Source of the DNA: Pseudovibrio denitrificans JCM 12308
Lineage (GTDB): Bacteria; Pseudomonadota; Alphaproteobacteria; Rhizobiales; Stappiaceae
Direction: 5' to 3'
NCBI RefSeq assembly: GCF_001310815.1
Contig: NZ_BAZK01000005.1
Coordinates: forward strand, 248,001-312,000
DNA: 64,000 bases
How positions within the stretch are numbered: position 1 is the first letter of the stretch; the number at the start of each line of letters is the position of its first letter. Positions 17,764 through 29,087 of the stretch are shown in pieces. The translations under genes were made by a program, and so were the position numbers. The notes below the pieces were generated by a model. The model had not been told where the DNA came from. It saw only the letters and a list, made by a program, of their open reading frames with translations, and searched no databases.

Positions 17764-18489
17764 CTAAAGTGTTGTGGTTTCACCAGAGGTACTGCTGGCA
17801 ATAACAGCGGGACGAATGTCCATGCGCGAAACAGACAGGTTGCCCTCCAGCCGGCTCAGGAACAAGAGAGCTTCAGAAACAGACGCATATGAAGTGGCAG
17901 ATTGTCGGGCTAGTTCTGCTTCGTCTTCTGTTTCTCGAAGATTGTCTGGGATGACGACATGGCTTTGCATGCCATAGGCGTAGAGATCGCCTTGTAAGCT
18001 TTCTGAGAAGCGAAGAAGGGCGGCTTTTGTGGCAGAGTAGGCTGCCCATTTGCTGGAGGCTTCACGGTTGGGTAAACCAGCCGTTGAGCTGATGAAGATG
18101 ATCTTTCCAAAGCCTTGGTGTTTGCCGTGCTGCATATAAGCCTTGGAGAGAAGCATGGAGGCTTTGAGGGTGACATCTGTCTCTGTGATGATCTCTTGGT
18201 CAGACAGCTCATCAAATGGCACACCACCGGTATAGCCTGAGGCGTTGTTGATCAGAGCATCCAGACGGCCATGCTCAGCAAACGCTTTAGCGATTACGGC
18301 ATTGCATGCTTCGCTATCAGTCACGTCCAATGGCAGCCAGCTGAGGTTCTCTTCATTTTGCTTCTGAGAGGTGTCTCTCGCTGTTGCAATAACGTGATAT
18401 CCTGCGGCCTTGAAGGCAATTGCAGCGGCGTGGCCCAATCCACGGCCTGCGCCTGTTATCAAAACTACTGGTTTCTGATCTTTGGTCAT
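17764..18489 (-). CDS. SDR-family oxidoreductase
   Basis: A 241-residue short-chain dehydrogenase/reductase. The NAD(P) motif is ITGAGRGLGHAAA (TGXXXGXG), the structural NNAS-like motif is LINNASG, and the catalytic part reads FISSTAG followed by WAAYSATKAAL (Tyr-X3-Lys). The Arg after the Rossmann beta-2 (ATARD) suggests NADPH preference. Full length; no substrate can be named. Confidence 0.9.
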   Translation of the reverse strand: MTKDQKPVVLITGAGRGLGHAAAIAFKAAGYHVIATARDTSQKQNEENLSWLPLDVTDSEACNAVIAKAFAEHGRLDALINNASGYTGGVPFDELSDQEIITETDVTLKASMLLSKAYMQHGKHQGFGKIIFISSTAGLPNREASSKWAAYSATKAALLRFSESLQGDLYAYGMQSHVVIPDNLRETEDEAELARQSATSYASVSEALLFLSRLEGNLSVSRMDIRPAVIASSTSGETTTL

Positions 18490-18561
18490 TCAATCGATAA
18501 TCTAATGTTTGCGGTCGCATGCTTCACTTTTGAAAATGTGAGGAGCGACCAAAAATGGTTT

Positions 18562-19992
18562 CTACAAAATGGGTGAGAACAGGCGGGCGGCCTGGGCTAG
18601 GACGCGGAAGGCGTAGCGGCGGTTGTTGAGTTCGAGGCGGTCGGTCTGGCGGGCGCCTTTGAAATCCTGCTGCAGCATCTCTTCGGTTTTTCTGATCATG
18701 TTCTGGCCGGTGAACCACAAGGTGATCTCGAAGTTGATGTTGAAGGAGCGGTTGTCAAAATTGACTGTGCCGATGCCAGCCAGCTCATCGTCGATGAGGA
18801 TGACCTTCTCGTGCAGGAAGCCCTCCAGATAGCGGTAGACCTTGATGCCATGGCTGGCGAGGTTGTCTGCATGGGCGTAGCTGGCGAGCCAGACGAGCCA
18901 GTGGTCGGCTTTCTCCGGCAGCAGGATGCGCACGTCAACACCGCGCAGAGCGGCTGCATAGAGCGCTGTGAGGACTTCAATGCCCGGCACGAAGTAGGGG
19001 CTGACGATCCAGAGGCGATCTTTGGCGCGCGCAATGCTCTCTACGAACGTAATGGCGCAGTCTTCCTGAATGTCGGCGGGGCCGGTCGGCATCACCATGA
19101 CGCTCTCACCATCAGCTTTCGGGAAGCTGCCCGGCAGTTCCAGTTGCAGGGTTTTGCCAGTGGCGAACTGCCAGTCTTCGCTGAAGGAGAGTGTGGCCGC
19201 AAGAGCTGCCGGGCCGGAGACCTTTACGTGGGTGTCGCGCCAGTGGCCGAATGTTTCTGAGAGGCCGAGATACTCTTCGCCGATGTTGTGGCCGCCGATC
19301 CAGCAGTGCTTGCTGTCTGTCACCACCACTTTGCGGTGGTTGCGGTAGTTGAGGCGCATTGGGCCCAACATGCGCATGAGGCGATGGCGTTTGTTAAACG
19401 CGCTGACGCGGACACCAGCGTCCTGCAGGCGCGTGATATACTGGGTTGAGAGGGAGCGGGAGCCGATATCATCATAAAGCAGGCAAACGCGCAGGCCTGC
19501 TTTGGCGCGCTCAATGAGAGCGTCTGCCAGCTCCAGTCCGATGCTGTCTTCGCGGATGATGAAGAACTGGACGAGCACGTGCTTTTCTGCGGTGCGGATG
19601 CCTTCAATGATGGAGGCGAACATGGCCGGGCCATCGATGAGCAGGTCGCAGGTGTTGTTTTCTAAAAACGGGACGGAGGCCACGCGGGTATGGACGGGCC
19701 AGTGGCTGCTGGCTGCGCCGTCTACGTAGGGTGTGTGGCGGTTTAGGACGTCGGCCTCGATTTGGGAGATGTCATCGCGTACTTCGATGTAATCATCCAG
19801 CCGTTTCCATGCGAAGATGAAATAGAGCGGGACGGTTGGCATGGGGATGAAAAACAGGGAGAGCAGCCAGGCAATGCTGCCTTGCGAGGTGCGGGAGTAC
19901 ATGATCTCGCGAATGGCACAAACCACTGCCAACGCGTAGAAAAATACACTGAATAGGGCGATCAGGGAGAGGAGGCTGAATGAAGATTCCAA
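18562..19992 (-). CDS. cls: cardiolipin synthase (phospholipase D family)
   Basis: A 476-residue membrane enzyme with two N-terminal membrane helices and two PLD catalytic motifs: HRKVVVTDSKHCWIGGHN (about 225) and HEKVILIDDELAGIGTVNFD (about 400), each HXKX4D. It joins two phosphatidylglycerol molecules into cardiolipin and glycerol. The region between helices (SQGSIAWLLSLFFIPMPTVP) is the usual one for ClsA-type enzymes. Full length, single gene. Confidence 0.94.
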   Translation of the reverse strand: MESSFSLLSLIALFSVFFYALAVVCAIREIMYSRTSQGSIAWLLSLFFIPMPTVPLYFIFAWKRLDDYIEVRDDISQIEADVLNRHTPYVDGAASSHWPVHTRVASVPFLENNTCDLLIDGPAMFASIIEGIRTAEKHVLVQFFIIREDSIGLELADALIERAKAGLRVCLLYDDIGSRSLSTQYITRLQDAGVRVSAFNKRHRLMRMLGPMRLNYRNHRKVVVTDSKHCWIGGHNIGEEYLGLSETFGHWRDTHVKVSGPAALAATLSFSEDWQFATGKTLQLELPGSFPKADGESVMVMPTGPADIQEDCAITFVESIARAKDRLWIVSPYFVPGIEVLTALYAAALRGVDVRILLPEKADHWLVWLASYAHADNLASHGIKVYRYLEGFLHEKVILIDDELAGIGTVNFDNRSFNINFEITLWFTGQNMIRKTEEMLQQDFKGARQTDRLELNNRRYAFRVLAQAARLFSPIL

Positions 19993-20033
19993 GCGTTACA
20001 ACTCCTGTAATGCGAGGACCTACTTATAGCTGT

Positions 20034-20062
20034 GCCAAGAGGATTGGTCAAAACCTCTTGGC
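20034..20062. other. hairpin between cls and cysK
   Basis: GCCAAGAGG (20034-20042) pairs perfectly with CCTCTTGGC (20054-20062) around an 11-base loop. There is no T-run on either side, so it is not a standard terminator. It lies in the leader of cls and downstream of cysK. Function unknown. Confidence 0.4.
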
Positions 20063-20155
20063 GAAATTTGCAGTGCTTTCCGTTAAGGGCAGGTTGCCGG
20101 AGCTTGCTGGCGCTTTCTGGAAAGCTGGCGCCCTAAAGCGGGCGCGTCAAGCCAA

Positions 20156-21193
20156 TCAGGCTGCTTCGAACGGGATGGCGATGTCGGACTTGCGCTCCAT
20201 CCATTCCGGTACTGGCAGGCCTTTTTCGCGCAGGAATGTTGGGTTGAACATCTTGCCCTGATAGCGGGTGCCATAATCACACAGCACGGTCACGATGGTG
20301 TGGCCCGGACCAAGTTCTTTTGCCAGACGAATAGCGCCAGCCACGTTGATGCCGGAGGAGCCACCGAGGCAGAGGCCTTCGTTCTGCAGCAGTTCGAAGT
20401 TGATCAGCAGGCCTTCCTCATCAGAGATGCGGTAAGGGATGTCGATCGGTGCGTCTTCCAGATTCGCGGTGATGCGGCCCTGACCGATGCCCTCTGAGAT
20501 GGAGGAACCTTCGGACTTCAGCTCGCCGTGAGCGTAGTAGTTGTACAGCGCTGCGCCGTGCGGATCAGCAAGACCGATCTTGATGTTCGGGTTCTTTTCC
20601 TTCAGGCCGATGCCGGTGCCAGCGAGCGTGCCGCCGGTGCCGACTGCGCAGATGAAGCCGTCGACTTTGCCGTCGGTCTGCTGCCAGATTTCCTGAGCGG
20701 TGGTTTCAATGTGGCCCTGACGGTTGGCGACATTGTCAAACTGGTTGGCCCAGATGGCGCCTTGCGGATGGGTCTTGTTCAGCTCTTCTGCGATGCGCTG
20801 GGAGACTTTGATGTAGTTGTTCGGGTTCTTATAAGGAACAGCCGGAACTTCGATCAGCTCAGCGCCTGCAATGCGCAGCATGTCTTTCTTTTCCTGAGAC
20901 TGGGTCTCGGGAATGACAATGACAGAGCGGTAACCCAGTGCGTTGCCGACCAGTGCGAGGCCGATGCCGGTGTTGCCTGCGGTGCCTTCCACGATGATAC
21001 CGCCTGGCTTCAAGGTGCCGCGTTTGACAGCATCGCGGATGATGAAGAGCGCAGCGCGGTCCTTGACGGACTGGCCCGGGTTCATGAACTCAGCTTTGCC
21101 GAGGATTTCACAGCCGGTACGCTCAGAAGGGCCTTTGAGGCGAATGAGGGGGGTGTTGCCGATAGCTTCGATGGCAGAGGCGCGCGTGTCCAT
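20156..21193 (-). CDS. cysK: cysteine synthase A
   Basis: A 345-residue PLP enzyme forming L-cysteine from O-acetylserine and sulfide. The PLP lysine is Lys44 in NPGQSVKDRAA, and the substrate loop (EGTAGNTGIGLA) and the phosphate-binding GTGGTLAGTG are present. The ATG at 21193 is the family start; 37 residues that could be added upstream are not typical. It is the longer, about 345-residue variant common in alphaproteobacteria. Confidence 0.95.
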   Translation of the reverse strand: MDTRASAIEAIGNTPLIRLKGPSERTGCEILGKAEFMNPGQSVKDRAALFIIRDAVKRGTLKPGGIIVEGTAGNTGIGLALVGNALGYRSVIVIPETQSQEKKDMLRIAGAELIEVPAVPYKNPNNYIKVSQRIAEELNKTHPQGAIWANQFDNVANRQGHIETTAQEIWQQTDGKVDGFICAVGTGGTLAGTGIGLKEKNPNIKIGLADPHGAALYNYYAHGELKSEGSSISEGIGQGRITANLEDAPIDIPYRISDEEGLLINFELLQNEGLCLGGSSGINVAGAIRLAKELGPGHTIVTVLCDYGTRYQGKMFNPTFLREKGLPVPEWMERKSDIAIPFEAA

Positions 21194-21440
21194 AGTGTCT
21201 CTCAAATAACTCGTATCAGGATAAATTTCAGAATGCGGGTATTCGACCCCTTTTGAGACCACGCTACTGTGCTGGCCCGGCAAGAACAAGAAATGGGCTG
21301 CCAAAGGGTGCGTTAGACTAGGATATTATTCTCTTCGGATTTCCGTAGGAGAATAAAATTGCTCACGGGGTGTGTGCGGTTCGAATGTGCGCGCTAAATG
21401 CGATTTGAGAGAGTATCGATTTGCGCGCAGCTGGTTCCTG

Positions 21441-22130
21441 TCAGGATCTGCTTTCCAGCCATGAGATGGCGTCTTTGGTGGCCTTCCAGAGGATTTCACC
21501 ATTCTCTCCTGCGCGGAGCATGAAAGAATTATGGACTTCCTCTGGAACAGGCTGCACCTCCAGCAGGTTCACCTGCGTATCCAACGCTGGGGCAAAAGCT
21601 TCCTTGCGAGTGACCACAAAGCGCTCATCCGTTGGTACGCGGGACTGGTCCTTCTTCAGAGCGGCCGACTGCATGGCTTTGCTGTGGCTGTCTGGCTGCA
21701 TCACGGTCACCGCAATGGCCCTGCCATCAGGCAGGAGATGGGTTTCGTTCTGCTGGACTTCGGAGTTGTAAATGACTTCGCCGTGCTGATCGATTAGCTC
21801 GACCCACAAGGTTTTACGGCCCTGAATTTCCACTTCACCCACCCAGATGGACAGATCACTTTCCAATGGGTCGGCATAAGGAGCTTTTGGTGGTGGGGCG
21901 ACGGTGACGGCGAGATAGTCCTCTGGCATGGCGTAGGTGTTGCCGTCCTCGGATTTATCAATGAGCTGCGGGCCGGAAGGTGTGGCCGGATCCGTTGCAG
22001 GAGGTGTTTCTGCCAGAACAGGCGCGGCCAGCGTGAGCGGCGCAGCGAGACAGGCGGCAAGAAGACCAGATTTTGCGAAGCGAAAATTCAAGATGTGCGG
22101 CAGACCGCACAGCGGAAACAGACTACTCAT
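21441..22130 (-). CDS. secreted protein of unknown function
   Basis: A 229-residue protein not recognised as a known family. From the ATG at 22130 (GGGAG seven bases upstream) it has an N-terminal signal peptide (FAKSGLLAACLAAPLTLAAP, cleavage near VLAE) and a Pro/Thr-rich linker, then a soluble periplasmic domain with alternating polar and hydrophobic strands (VWVEL-like segments such as KTLWVELIDQHGEVIYNSEV). The end, MLRAGENGEILWKATKDAIS, looks like a beta-strand repeat. No Cys in the mature part. It is isolated and adjacent to a 700-base spacer. Real coding is supported by the ribosome site, the signal peptide and codon use. Confidence 0.7.
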   Translation of the reverse strand: MSSLFPLCGLPHILNFRFAKSGLLAACLAAPLTLAAPVLAETPPATDPATPSGPQLIDKSEDGNTYAMPEDYLAVTVAPPPKAPYADPLESDLSIWVGEVEIQGRKTLWVELIDQHGEVIYNSEVQQNETHLLPDGRAIAVTVMQPDSHSKAMQSAALKKDQSRVPTDERFVVTRKEAFAPALDTQVNLLEVQPVPEEVHNSFMLRAGENGEILWKATKDAISWLESRS

Positions 22131-22388
22131 TGATGGCTCCCTGACTTTCACGCAGCAACTTTCCCAGAGGGGGCGCCTTATTGTGTGCAGTAACACAGTC
22201 ATCACGAAGTAGTGACTATGATAATTCGCACCAGATACATTAGAGGTATACGTATTTACTTAGAGTATCTATGCCATAATAATTGTATATAAATTATGTT
22301 TCGCGTATTTATACTTTCAGGTTATTTAATTGCTATTATGTAAAATTTTCATTGTGTTGATTTGCTATATGAAATGGAGAGAACTGTG

Positions 22389-22520
22389 ATGAGTGTCTCA
22401 GTTTCTCTCATTGGCAAAAAAATCACTTATTTTTTCAATCAGCTTAAGTTTTTGAAAGAACAGCGCTTCATTTCTGCCCTTTTTATATGGGGTGCACCTG
22501 CCTGTTGTGCGGCGTTTTAA
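22389..22520 (+). CDS. possible 43-residue small protein
   Basis: ATG at 22389 with GGAGAG eight bases upstream, giving a 43-residue product (MSVSVSLIGKKITYFFNQLK and so on, ending ACCAAF). It is basic and partly hydrophobic (ITYFF, FISALFIWG), so a small membrane-associated peptide is possible. The only support is the ribosome site and an AT-rich promoter-like region upstream. Unrecognised; may be chance. Confidence 0.25.
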   Translation: MSVSVSLIGKKITYFFNQLKFLKEQRFISALFIWGAPACCAAF

Positions 22521-22588
22521 GTGCTGCGTGATATGCACAGCTCTCCCAGCTTATGAACTCCCCGATAATTTGGGGAGGCGTTGCTTGG

Positions 22589-22738
22589 CTAGTTGGTTGC
22601 CATATGCAGGATCAGGGTGAGTTTTGCGGCGAAATGGAGTGCCTCCGCTTTTGTGCGGAAGAGAGTTCTACCCAGATGGACTCCGTTTCTTCGGCCTGCA
22701 GCACTTGCCAGTGCTGCGGTTTCGCTGCGCGTGAACAT
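22589..22738 (-). CDS. possible 49-residue small protein
   Basis: ATG at 22738 on the minus strand, 49 residues, beginning MFTRSETAALASAAGRRNGV and containing FRTKAEALHFAAKLT. The composition (Ala, Arg, Thr) looks coding and amphipathic, but no good ribosome site is visible. Unrecognised; could be a fragment of a longer gene. Confidence 0.25.
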   Translation of the reverse strand: MFTRSETAALASAAGRRNGVHLGRTLFRTKAEALHFAAKLTLILHMATN

Positions 22739-22841
22739 GGTTTTCTACCCATTGTTTTTATTATTGTAGGGTTAGACGCGCGCGCACGAACTCTGTGAGA
22801 TGAAACGCTGATTTAAAGGAGAGGGGAAAATCAAGAAAGGA

Positions 22842-22916
22842 TGGCTCCCCGGGCCGGATTCGAACCAGCGACCAAGCGGTTAACAGCCGCTTGCTCTACC
22901 ACTGAGCTACCGGGGA
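22842..22916 (-). tRNA. tRNA-Asn (GTT), copy 1
   Basis: 75 bases including an encoded CCA. The minus strand starts TCCCCGGTAGCTCAGTGG, has the anticodon loop CTGTTAA (anticodon GTT), a TTCGAAT T-loop and the matching acceptor CCGGGGA. An identical copy lies 40 bases upstream in the transcription direction. Confidence 0.97.
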
Positions 22917-22956
22917 TCACGATGATCTTGCCGTTATGGCTGCAAACGAGAAAGGA

Positions 22957-23031
22957 TGGCTCCCCGGGCCGGATTCGAACCAGCGACCAAGCGGTTAACA
23001 GCCGCTTGCTCTACCACTGAGCTACCGGGGA
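22957..23031 (-). tRNA. tRNA-Asn (GTT), copy 2
   Basis: Identical in all 75 bases to the neighbouring copy, same anticodon GTT and encoded CCA. A few flanking bases are also shared, indicating a recent tandem duplication of a unit of about 115 bp. Both are probably transcribed together. Confidence 0.97.
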
Positions 23032-23302
23032 TCATGACACCCTTGCGAGTTTGCCTCGCCGTTTGCGTGAGGAGGCTTTTACAGAGGCATGGTGTGTTTG
23101 CCAAGTCGTTTTTTAGGAATTTTTCGATTTGTGGACAGTTTCTCGTTTTTTTTATTGAGATATCCAAGGGGGTTAGCCAGAAATCTCCAAAAACCGCGGA
23201 TTTTGCGGGTTTGATTTTCCGGTGATGTTGGAATCCTCACAAAGACAATTGACAGGGGAGCTGATTGCGCCCCACACTTAAGGTCAGAACTCCAGTTTCT
23301 TT

Positions 23303-23488
23303 TCGTCTGTGCCGAGGCTTTCAGGCGGAAGGATTAAACGGGAATGCGGTTCCATATATATGGAAGTAAGCCGCAGCTGCCCCCGCAACTGTGAGCGGCG
23401 AGATCATTGCGATAATCCCACTGGCCTTTTTAAGGCTGGGAAGGGGCTGTGATCGACAGAGCCGCAAGCCAGGAGACCGGCTGGAGAT
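23303..23488 (+). promoter_or_regulatory. cobalamin riboswitch
   Basis: The plus strand contains the conserved AdoCbl-aptamer elements in order: TTAAACGGGAA near 23334, CCGCAGCTGCCCCCGCAACT near 23371, the CCCACTGG and GGGAAGGG segments (23417-23456), and the B12 box GCCAGGAGACCGGC at 23468-23481. It lies directly upstream of cobU, so when cobalamin is abundant it should block expression of the downstream cob operon. A TTGACA at 23249-23254 may be the -35 element. Confidence 0.95.
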
Positions 23489-23635
23489 ATGATTTGACAT
23501 AGGACTGCTGTCGGGTGGACGGCGAGAGGTGCTCATGACACATATTTCCCTGTCTCCGTGCGAGACAGCTGCTGTACTTTCATATTCTTTGAGCGAAGCT
23601 TCGGCTTCCATGCGCTTGCTGATCAGCTAATCCAG

Positions 23636-24192
23636 ATGGCTGAACAGAGCGGCGACCTTTGCGTTCGCCATTGTCTCGTAACGGGCGGTGCTCGTTCCGG
23701 GAAAAGCGCATATGCGGAAAAGCTGGTTCTAAGCAGCGGGCGACGCCCGACTTATATTGCGACAGGCCAGGCCTTTGACGGTGAAATGGAGGAGCGGATC
23801 GCGCATCATAAGATGCAGCGGGGCGACCTTTGGGACACTGTTGAGGAGCCGCTGGAGCTTGTGCGCGTGCTGAAAGAGCATGCCCATACGGAGCGTGCCA
23901 TTCTTGTTGATTGCCTGACGCTTTGGCTTTCCAACCTTATGCATGCCCAGCGGGACTGGGGCGTTGAGCTTGAGCAGCTGCGTGCTGTGCTCTCCGATTT
24001 GCCATGCCCCGTTGTGTTTGTTGGCAATGAGGTGGGCATGGGCATTGTGCCTGAAAATGCCATGGCCCGCGCCTTTCGTGATGAGGCCGGGCGCCTCAAT
24101 CAGCGTATCGCTGAGCTTTGCCACTACGTGATGTTTGTTGCTGCCGGTCAACCGTTGCAGCTGAAGCCTGCTGTTTTTCCGGAGATTTCCCT

Positions 24193-24196
<4 letters not shown>
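23636..24196 (+). CDS. cobU: adenosylcobinamide kinase / guanylyltransferase
   Basis: A 186-residue bifunctional enzyme (also called CobP) that phosphorylates adenosylcobinamide and then adds GMP, preparing it for nucleotide-loop assembly. Walker A is GGARSGKSAYAE close to the N-terminus, then RRPTYIATGQAFD, LVDCLTLWLSN and VGNEVGMGIVPE, all family hallmarks. The ATG at 23636 is preferred; a GTG at 23558 would add 26 residues unlike the family. It is the first gene after the riboswitch, and its TGA overlaps the cobW ATG (ATGA). Confidence 0.95.
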
Positions 24197-25330
<1,134 letters not shown>

Positions 25331-25331
<1 letters not shown>

Positions 25332-28300
25332 TGCACGTACTTGTCGGGCAATCACGCCGATTGGATGATGGAGAGGAGGCTGTCGATCTGGGGCAGACGC
25401 CTGCGGATGTTGTGTTTTTAAGCGCAGCAGACACAGAGCTTGCTGGCCTTGCGGCGGCCCATGCTCAGCATGAGGGCTACTCCCTGCGGCTTGCCAGTTT
25501 TCTGGCGCTGTCCCATCCGTACTCTGTTGACCTTTATATTGAGCAGTGCATTCAGGCCTCCAAGCTTGTGGTGGTGCGCCTGTTGGGCGGCGTTGAATAC
25601 TGGCGCTATGGTGTAGAGCGGCTGGAAGCGGTCGCGCGTGCTGAAGGTGTGAAGCTGGTTCTGCTGCCGGGGGATGACAAGTGGGATGAGGAGCTCGCCA
25701 AACGCTCCACCGAGCCGCTGGAGACCGCGCAGATGTTGTGGCGCTATCTGATTGAAGGTGGTGCGGAGAACCTTTCTGGTGCTTTGCTTTATGCAGCGCA
25801 GATTGCCGAGTTGCCAGTTGATACACCTTCAGAACCTATGGCATTGCCGCGGGCTGGGCTGATGTTGCAGGGGCATTCACTTCCTTCATTGGATGACGTG
25901 CGGGCGAGCTGGAAAGATCCGGGCCGTCCTGTTGCAGCCATTGTGTTTTACCGGGCGCTTTATCAAAGCGGGGCGATAGAGCCAGTACAAGCATTATGCC
26001 ATGAGCTAGAGGCACAGGGGATAAATCCGCTGGTGCTTTATGTGGCGAGTCTGAAACAGGCGGAATGTGCGGCGGTTGTTTCTAGTGTGTTTGAAGCGTG
26101 CCCGCCTGATGTGGTTCTGAACGCCACGGCCTTTGCCCTATCAAACGCAGGGACTGTTCATTCCGGCACGGTGCTGGACAATCCGAGTGCATGCGTTCTG
26201 CAAATCGTGCTGTCGTCGTCCTCTGAAGAGGGATGGGCGGAGAGTGATCAGGGCTTATCCCCGCGTGACCTTGCCATGCATGTTGTGCTGCCGGAAATCG
26301 ATGGCCGACTTTTGACGCGTGCGATCTCGTTTAAAGAAGAGGGTGGCCGCGATACCAAAACACAATGTTCGCTTGTTCGTTTTGTACCAAAACCGGACCG
26401 GGTGCAGTTTGTGGCGGCACTGGCGGCCAATTGGGCGCGGCTAAAACACAAAAACGCAAACCAACGCAAAGTCGGCATAATCCTCGCAAACTATCCCAAC
26501 AAGGATGGGCGTATAGCAAACGGGGTGGGGCTCGATACGCCCGCCTCCTGCACGCATCTGCTTTCTGCCATGAAAACAGAAGGTTATGGTGTTTCTGAGA
26601 ATGCGCCTCGTTCTTCTGAGGCGTTGATAGAGGACCTGCTGGCTGGCCCTACCAACTCACTTAGTAACGCAAACCAACGCAAAGGCGGGGAAGAGCTGTC
26701 GCTGGAGCGCTATAAGCAGTTGTTTTCTCAGCTGCCTTTGGCAGTGCGTGCGGGGATTGAGGAACGCTGGGGTGCGCCAGAGGATGATCCGCATGTTTGG
26801 GGCGGATCTTTCCAGCTGGCGCTCAAAACATATGGCAATGTCACGGTCGGTATCCAGCCAGCACGCGGCTATAACATTGATCCTAAAGAGACTTATCACG
26901 ATCCGGCGCTGGTTCCGCCGCATCATTACCTTGCCTGGTACATGTGGCTGCGTGACAGCTTTGAGGCGGACGCACTTATCCACCTTGGCAAGCACGGGAA
27001 TCTGGAATGGCTTCCGGGAAAAGCCCTAGCCTTATCAGAGGCTTGCTATCCGGAGGCGGTGATTGGGCCGGTGCCAAACATCTATCCTTTCATCGTCAAC
27101 GACCCCGGTGAGGGTTCTCAGGCAAAGCGACGGTTATCCTCGGTGATCATTGATCATCTTACCCCTCCGCTGGCCCGCGCTGAGAGTCACGGTTCCGCTC
27201 TGGAGCTGGAAGCGTTGCTGGACGAGTATTACATTGCAGCCGGTGTGGACCATCGCCGCCTGAAAGCGCTTGGAAAAGAGATACTTGGCGTTGCCGCCCG
27301 TGAGGGTATGGACAAGGATATCGGGCTGACATCTGACATGGATGAGGACACCCGTCTGGCGCGGCTTGATGCTTACCTTTGTGACCTGAAAGAGCTGCAA
27401 ATCCGGGATGGGCTACACATTCTGGGGCAGTCTCCCACTGGCGATCAACGGGCTGAGTTGCTGGTGGCTTTGCTGCGCGTGCCGCGTGGTGAAAAGCCTC
27501 ATGAGAACAGTTTGTTACGTGCACTTGCTGAGGATTTGAAACTGGTGGAGTTTGATCCGTTGGATTGTGCTTTTGAGCAGGCATGGGAAGGTGCGCGGCC
27601 AACCGTTCTGCTGGAGCTGGTGGAGGCTCCATGGCGCAGCTGTGGGGATACGGTTGAGCGGCTGGAAGCGCTGGCACTGGAGCTGGTTTCTGGTGCGCGG
27701 GCGGTTCCTTTTGCGTTTACAGCGACTTCTGCGGTGTTGGAGGCGTTGGAGTACGAGATCGCGCGCAATGTGGATGCGTCTGGATCTGCTGAGGTGGAGG
27801 GGGTGTTATCCTCCCTTGCAGGCCGGTTTGTCCCCCCTGGACCATCTGGTGCGCCGTCCCGTGGTCGCCCAGACGTGCTGCCAACCGGGCGTAACTTTTA
27901 TTCTGTTGACGTTCGCTCCGTTCCTACAAAGGTCGCTTGGAAGCTGGGTGAGCGCAGTGCTAGCGCTTTGATACTACGTCACTTTCAGGATCACGGTGAG
28001 TGGCTGCAAAGCATCGCCATGAGCTGCTGGGGAACGGCAAACATGCGCACCGGCGGGGATGATATCGCTCAGGCACTGGCTCTGATCGGTGCCCGTCCGG
28101 TGTGGGAAGAGGCATCAGGCCGCGTTACCGGATTCGAGATTGTTCCACTTTCTGAACTCCAGCGCCCCCGGGTTGACGTAACCCTCAGAATATCCGGGTT
28201 TTTTCGCGATGCTTTCCCGCAACTCATACATCTGTTCGATGCTGCCGTTGCTGCGATCTCAGAGTTGGATGAACCGGAAGATGCCAATCCACTGGCGGCG

Positions 28301-29086
28301 CGATGCCAAGCTGAGCTTTGGGGATTACTGGCCAAAGGTGTTGAAGAGGGGCAGGCCCGCAAGCGGGCGTCTACCCGGATTTTTGGCAGTAAACCGGGGG
28401 CTTATGGTGCTGGCCTGCAGGCTTTGATTGATGAGAAGCTGTGGGATAAGCACGCAGATTTTGCGGAGAGTTTCCTTGAGTGGGGCGGCTATGCCTATGG
28501 CCGTTCGCAGGACGGCGAGCACGCCAAAGAAGATCTGGTCACCCGCCTTTCTCAAGCTGATGCAGTGGTTCACAATCAGGACAATAGAGAGCACGATCTC
28601 CTTGATTCTGATGACTATTATCAGTTCGAGGGCGGTCTGGCGGCGACGGTTGAAACGCTGAAAGGCGATGCCCCGCACATCTACCACAACGACCATTCCC
28701 GCCCTGAACGTCCTGTCATTCGTACGCTTTCGGAAGAAATCGGGCGGGTTGTCAGGGGGAGAGCTGCCAATCCAAAATGGATCGCCGGTGTTATGCGTCA
28801 CGGGTATAAAGGTGCTTTTGAGATGGCGGCAACGCTGGATTATCTTTTTGCTTTTGGGGCGACAACCAATGCTGTTTCGCACCATCATTTCGATCAGCTC
28901 TATGATGCATATCTTTATGATGATGAAGTGCGGGATTTTATTGCGGAGAAGAATTCCGCAGCGCTTTTGGAAATGACCGAGCGATTTTTAGAGGTCATTC
29001 AACGAGATATGTGGGTGCCGAAACGAAACAGCGCCTATGATGATTTGTTAGAGTTGCGACGCGCGCTCATGGATGGAGGGGAATAA
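25331..29086 (+). CDS. cobN: cobaltochelatase subunit CobN
   Basis: A 1251-residue large subunit of the aerobic ATP-dependent cobaltochelatase, which with CobS and CobT inserts cobalt into hydrogenobyrinic acid a,c-diamide. Hallmarks include IILANYPNKDGRIANGVGLD (about 388), the WGAPEDDPHVWGG region, GNLEWLPGKALALSE, PNIYPFIVNDPGEG and the C-terminal WGGYAYGRSQDG. Full length. ATG overlaps the cobW stop (TGATG). Two in-frame copies of a 19-bp DNA repeat code NANQRK at about residues 377 and 448. CobS and CobT are not in the window. Confidence 0.97.
26453..26471 (+). repeat. 19-bp repeat, copy 1 (in cobN)
   Basis: AACGCAAACCAACGCAAAG, coding NANQRK in frame. Identical copies at 26666-26684 and 45466-45484. 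Confidence 0.9.
26666..26684 (+). repeat. 19-bp repeat, copy 2 (in cobN)
   Basis: Second exact copy of AACGCAAACCAACGCAAAG in the same gene and frame (again NANQRK). The base before it (T) is also shared with the copy at 45466. Confidence 0.9.
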
Positions 29087-29087
29087 C

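Larger units (their letters stand above)
22131..22841. other. long intergenic spacer before the tRNA-Asn pair
   Basis: About 710 bases. The first part (22215-22370) is very AT-rich and promoter-like. Two short open frames with some support lie inside and are listed separately (22389-22520 plus, 22589-22738 minus). No other structure was recognised. Confidence 0.5.

Noticed and set aside
22842..23031. tRNA-Asn pair as the attachment site of a genomic island
   Set aside because: No integrase, no partial tRNA repeat elsewhere in the window, and the neighbours are core genes.
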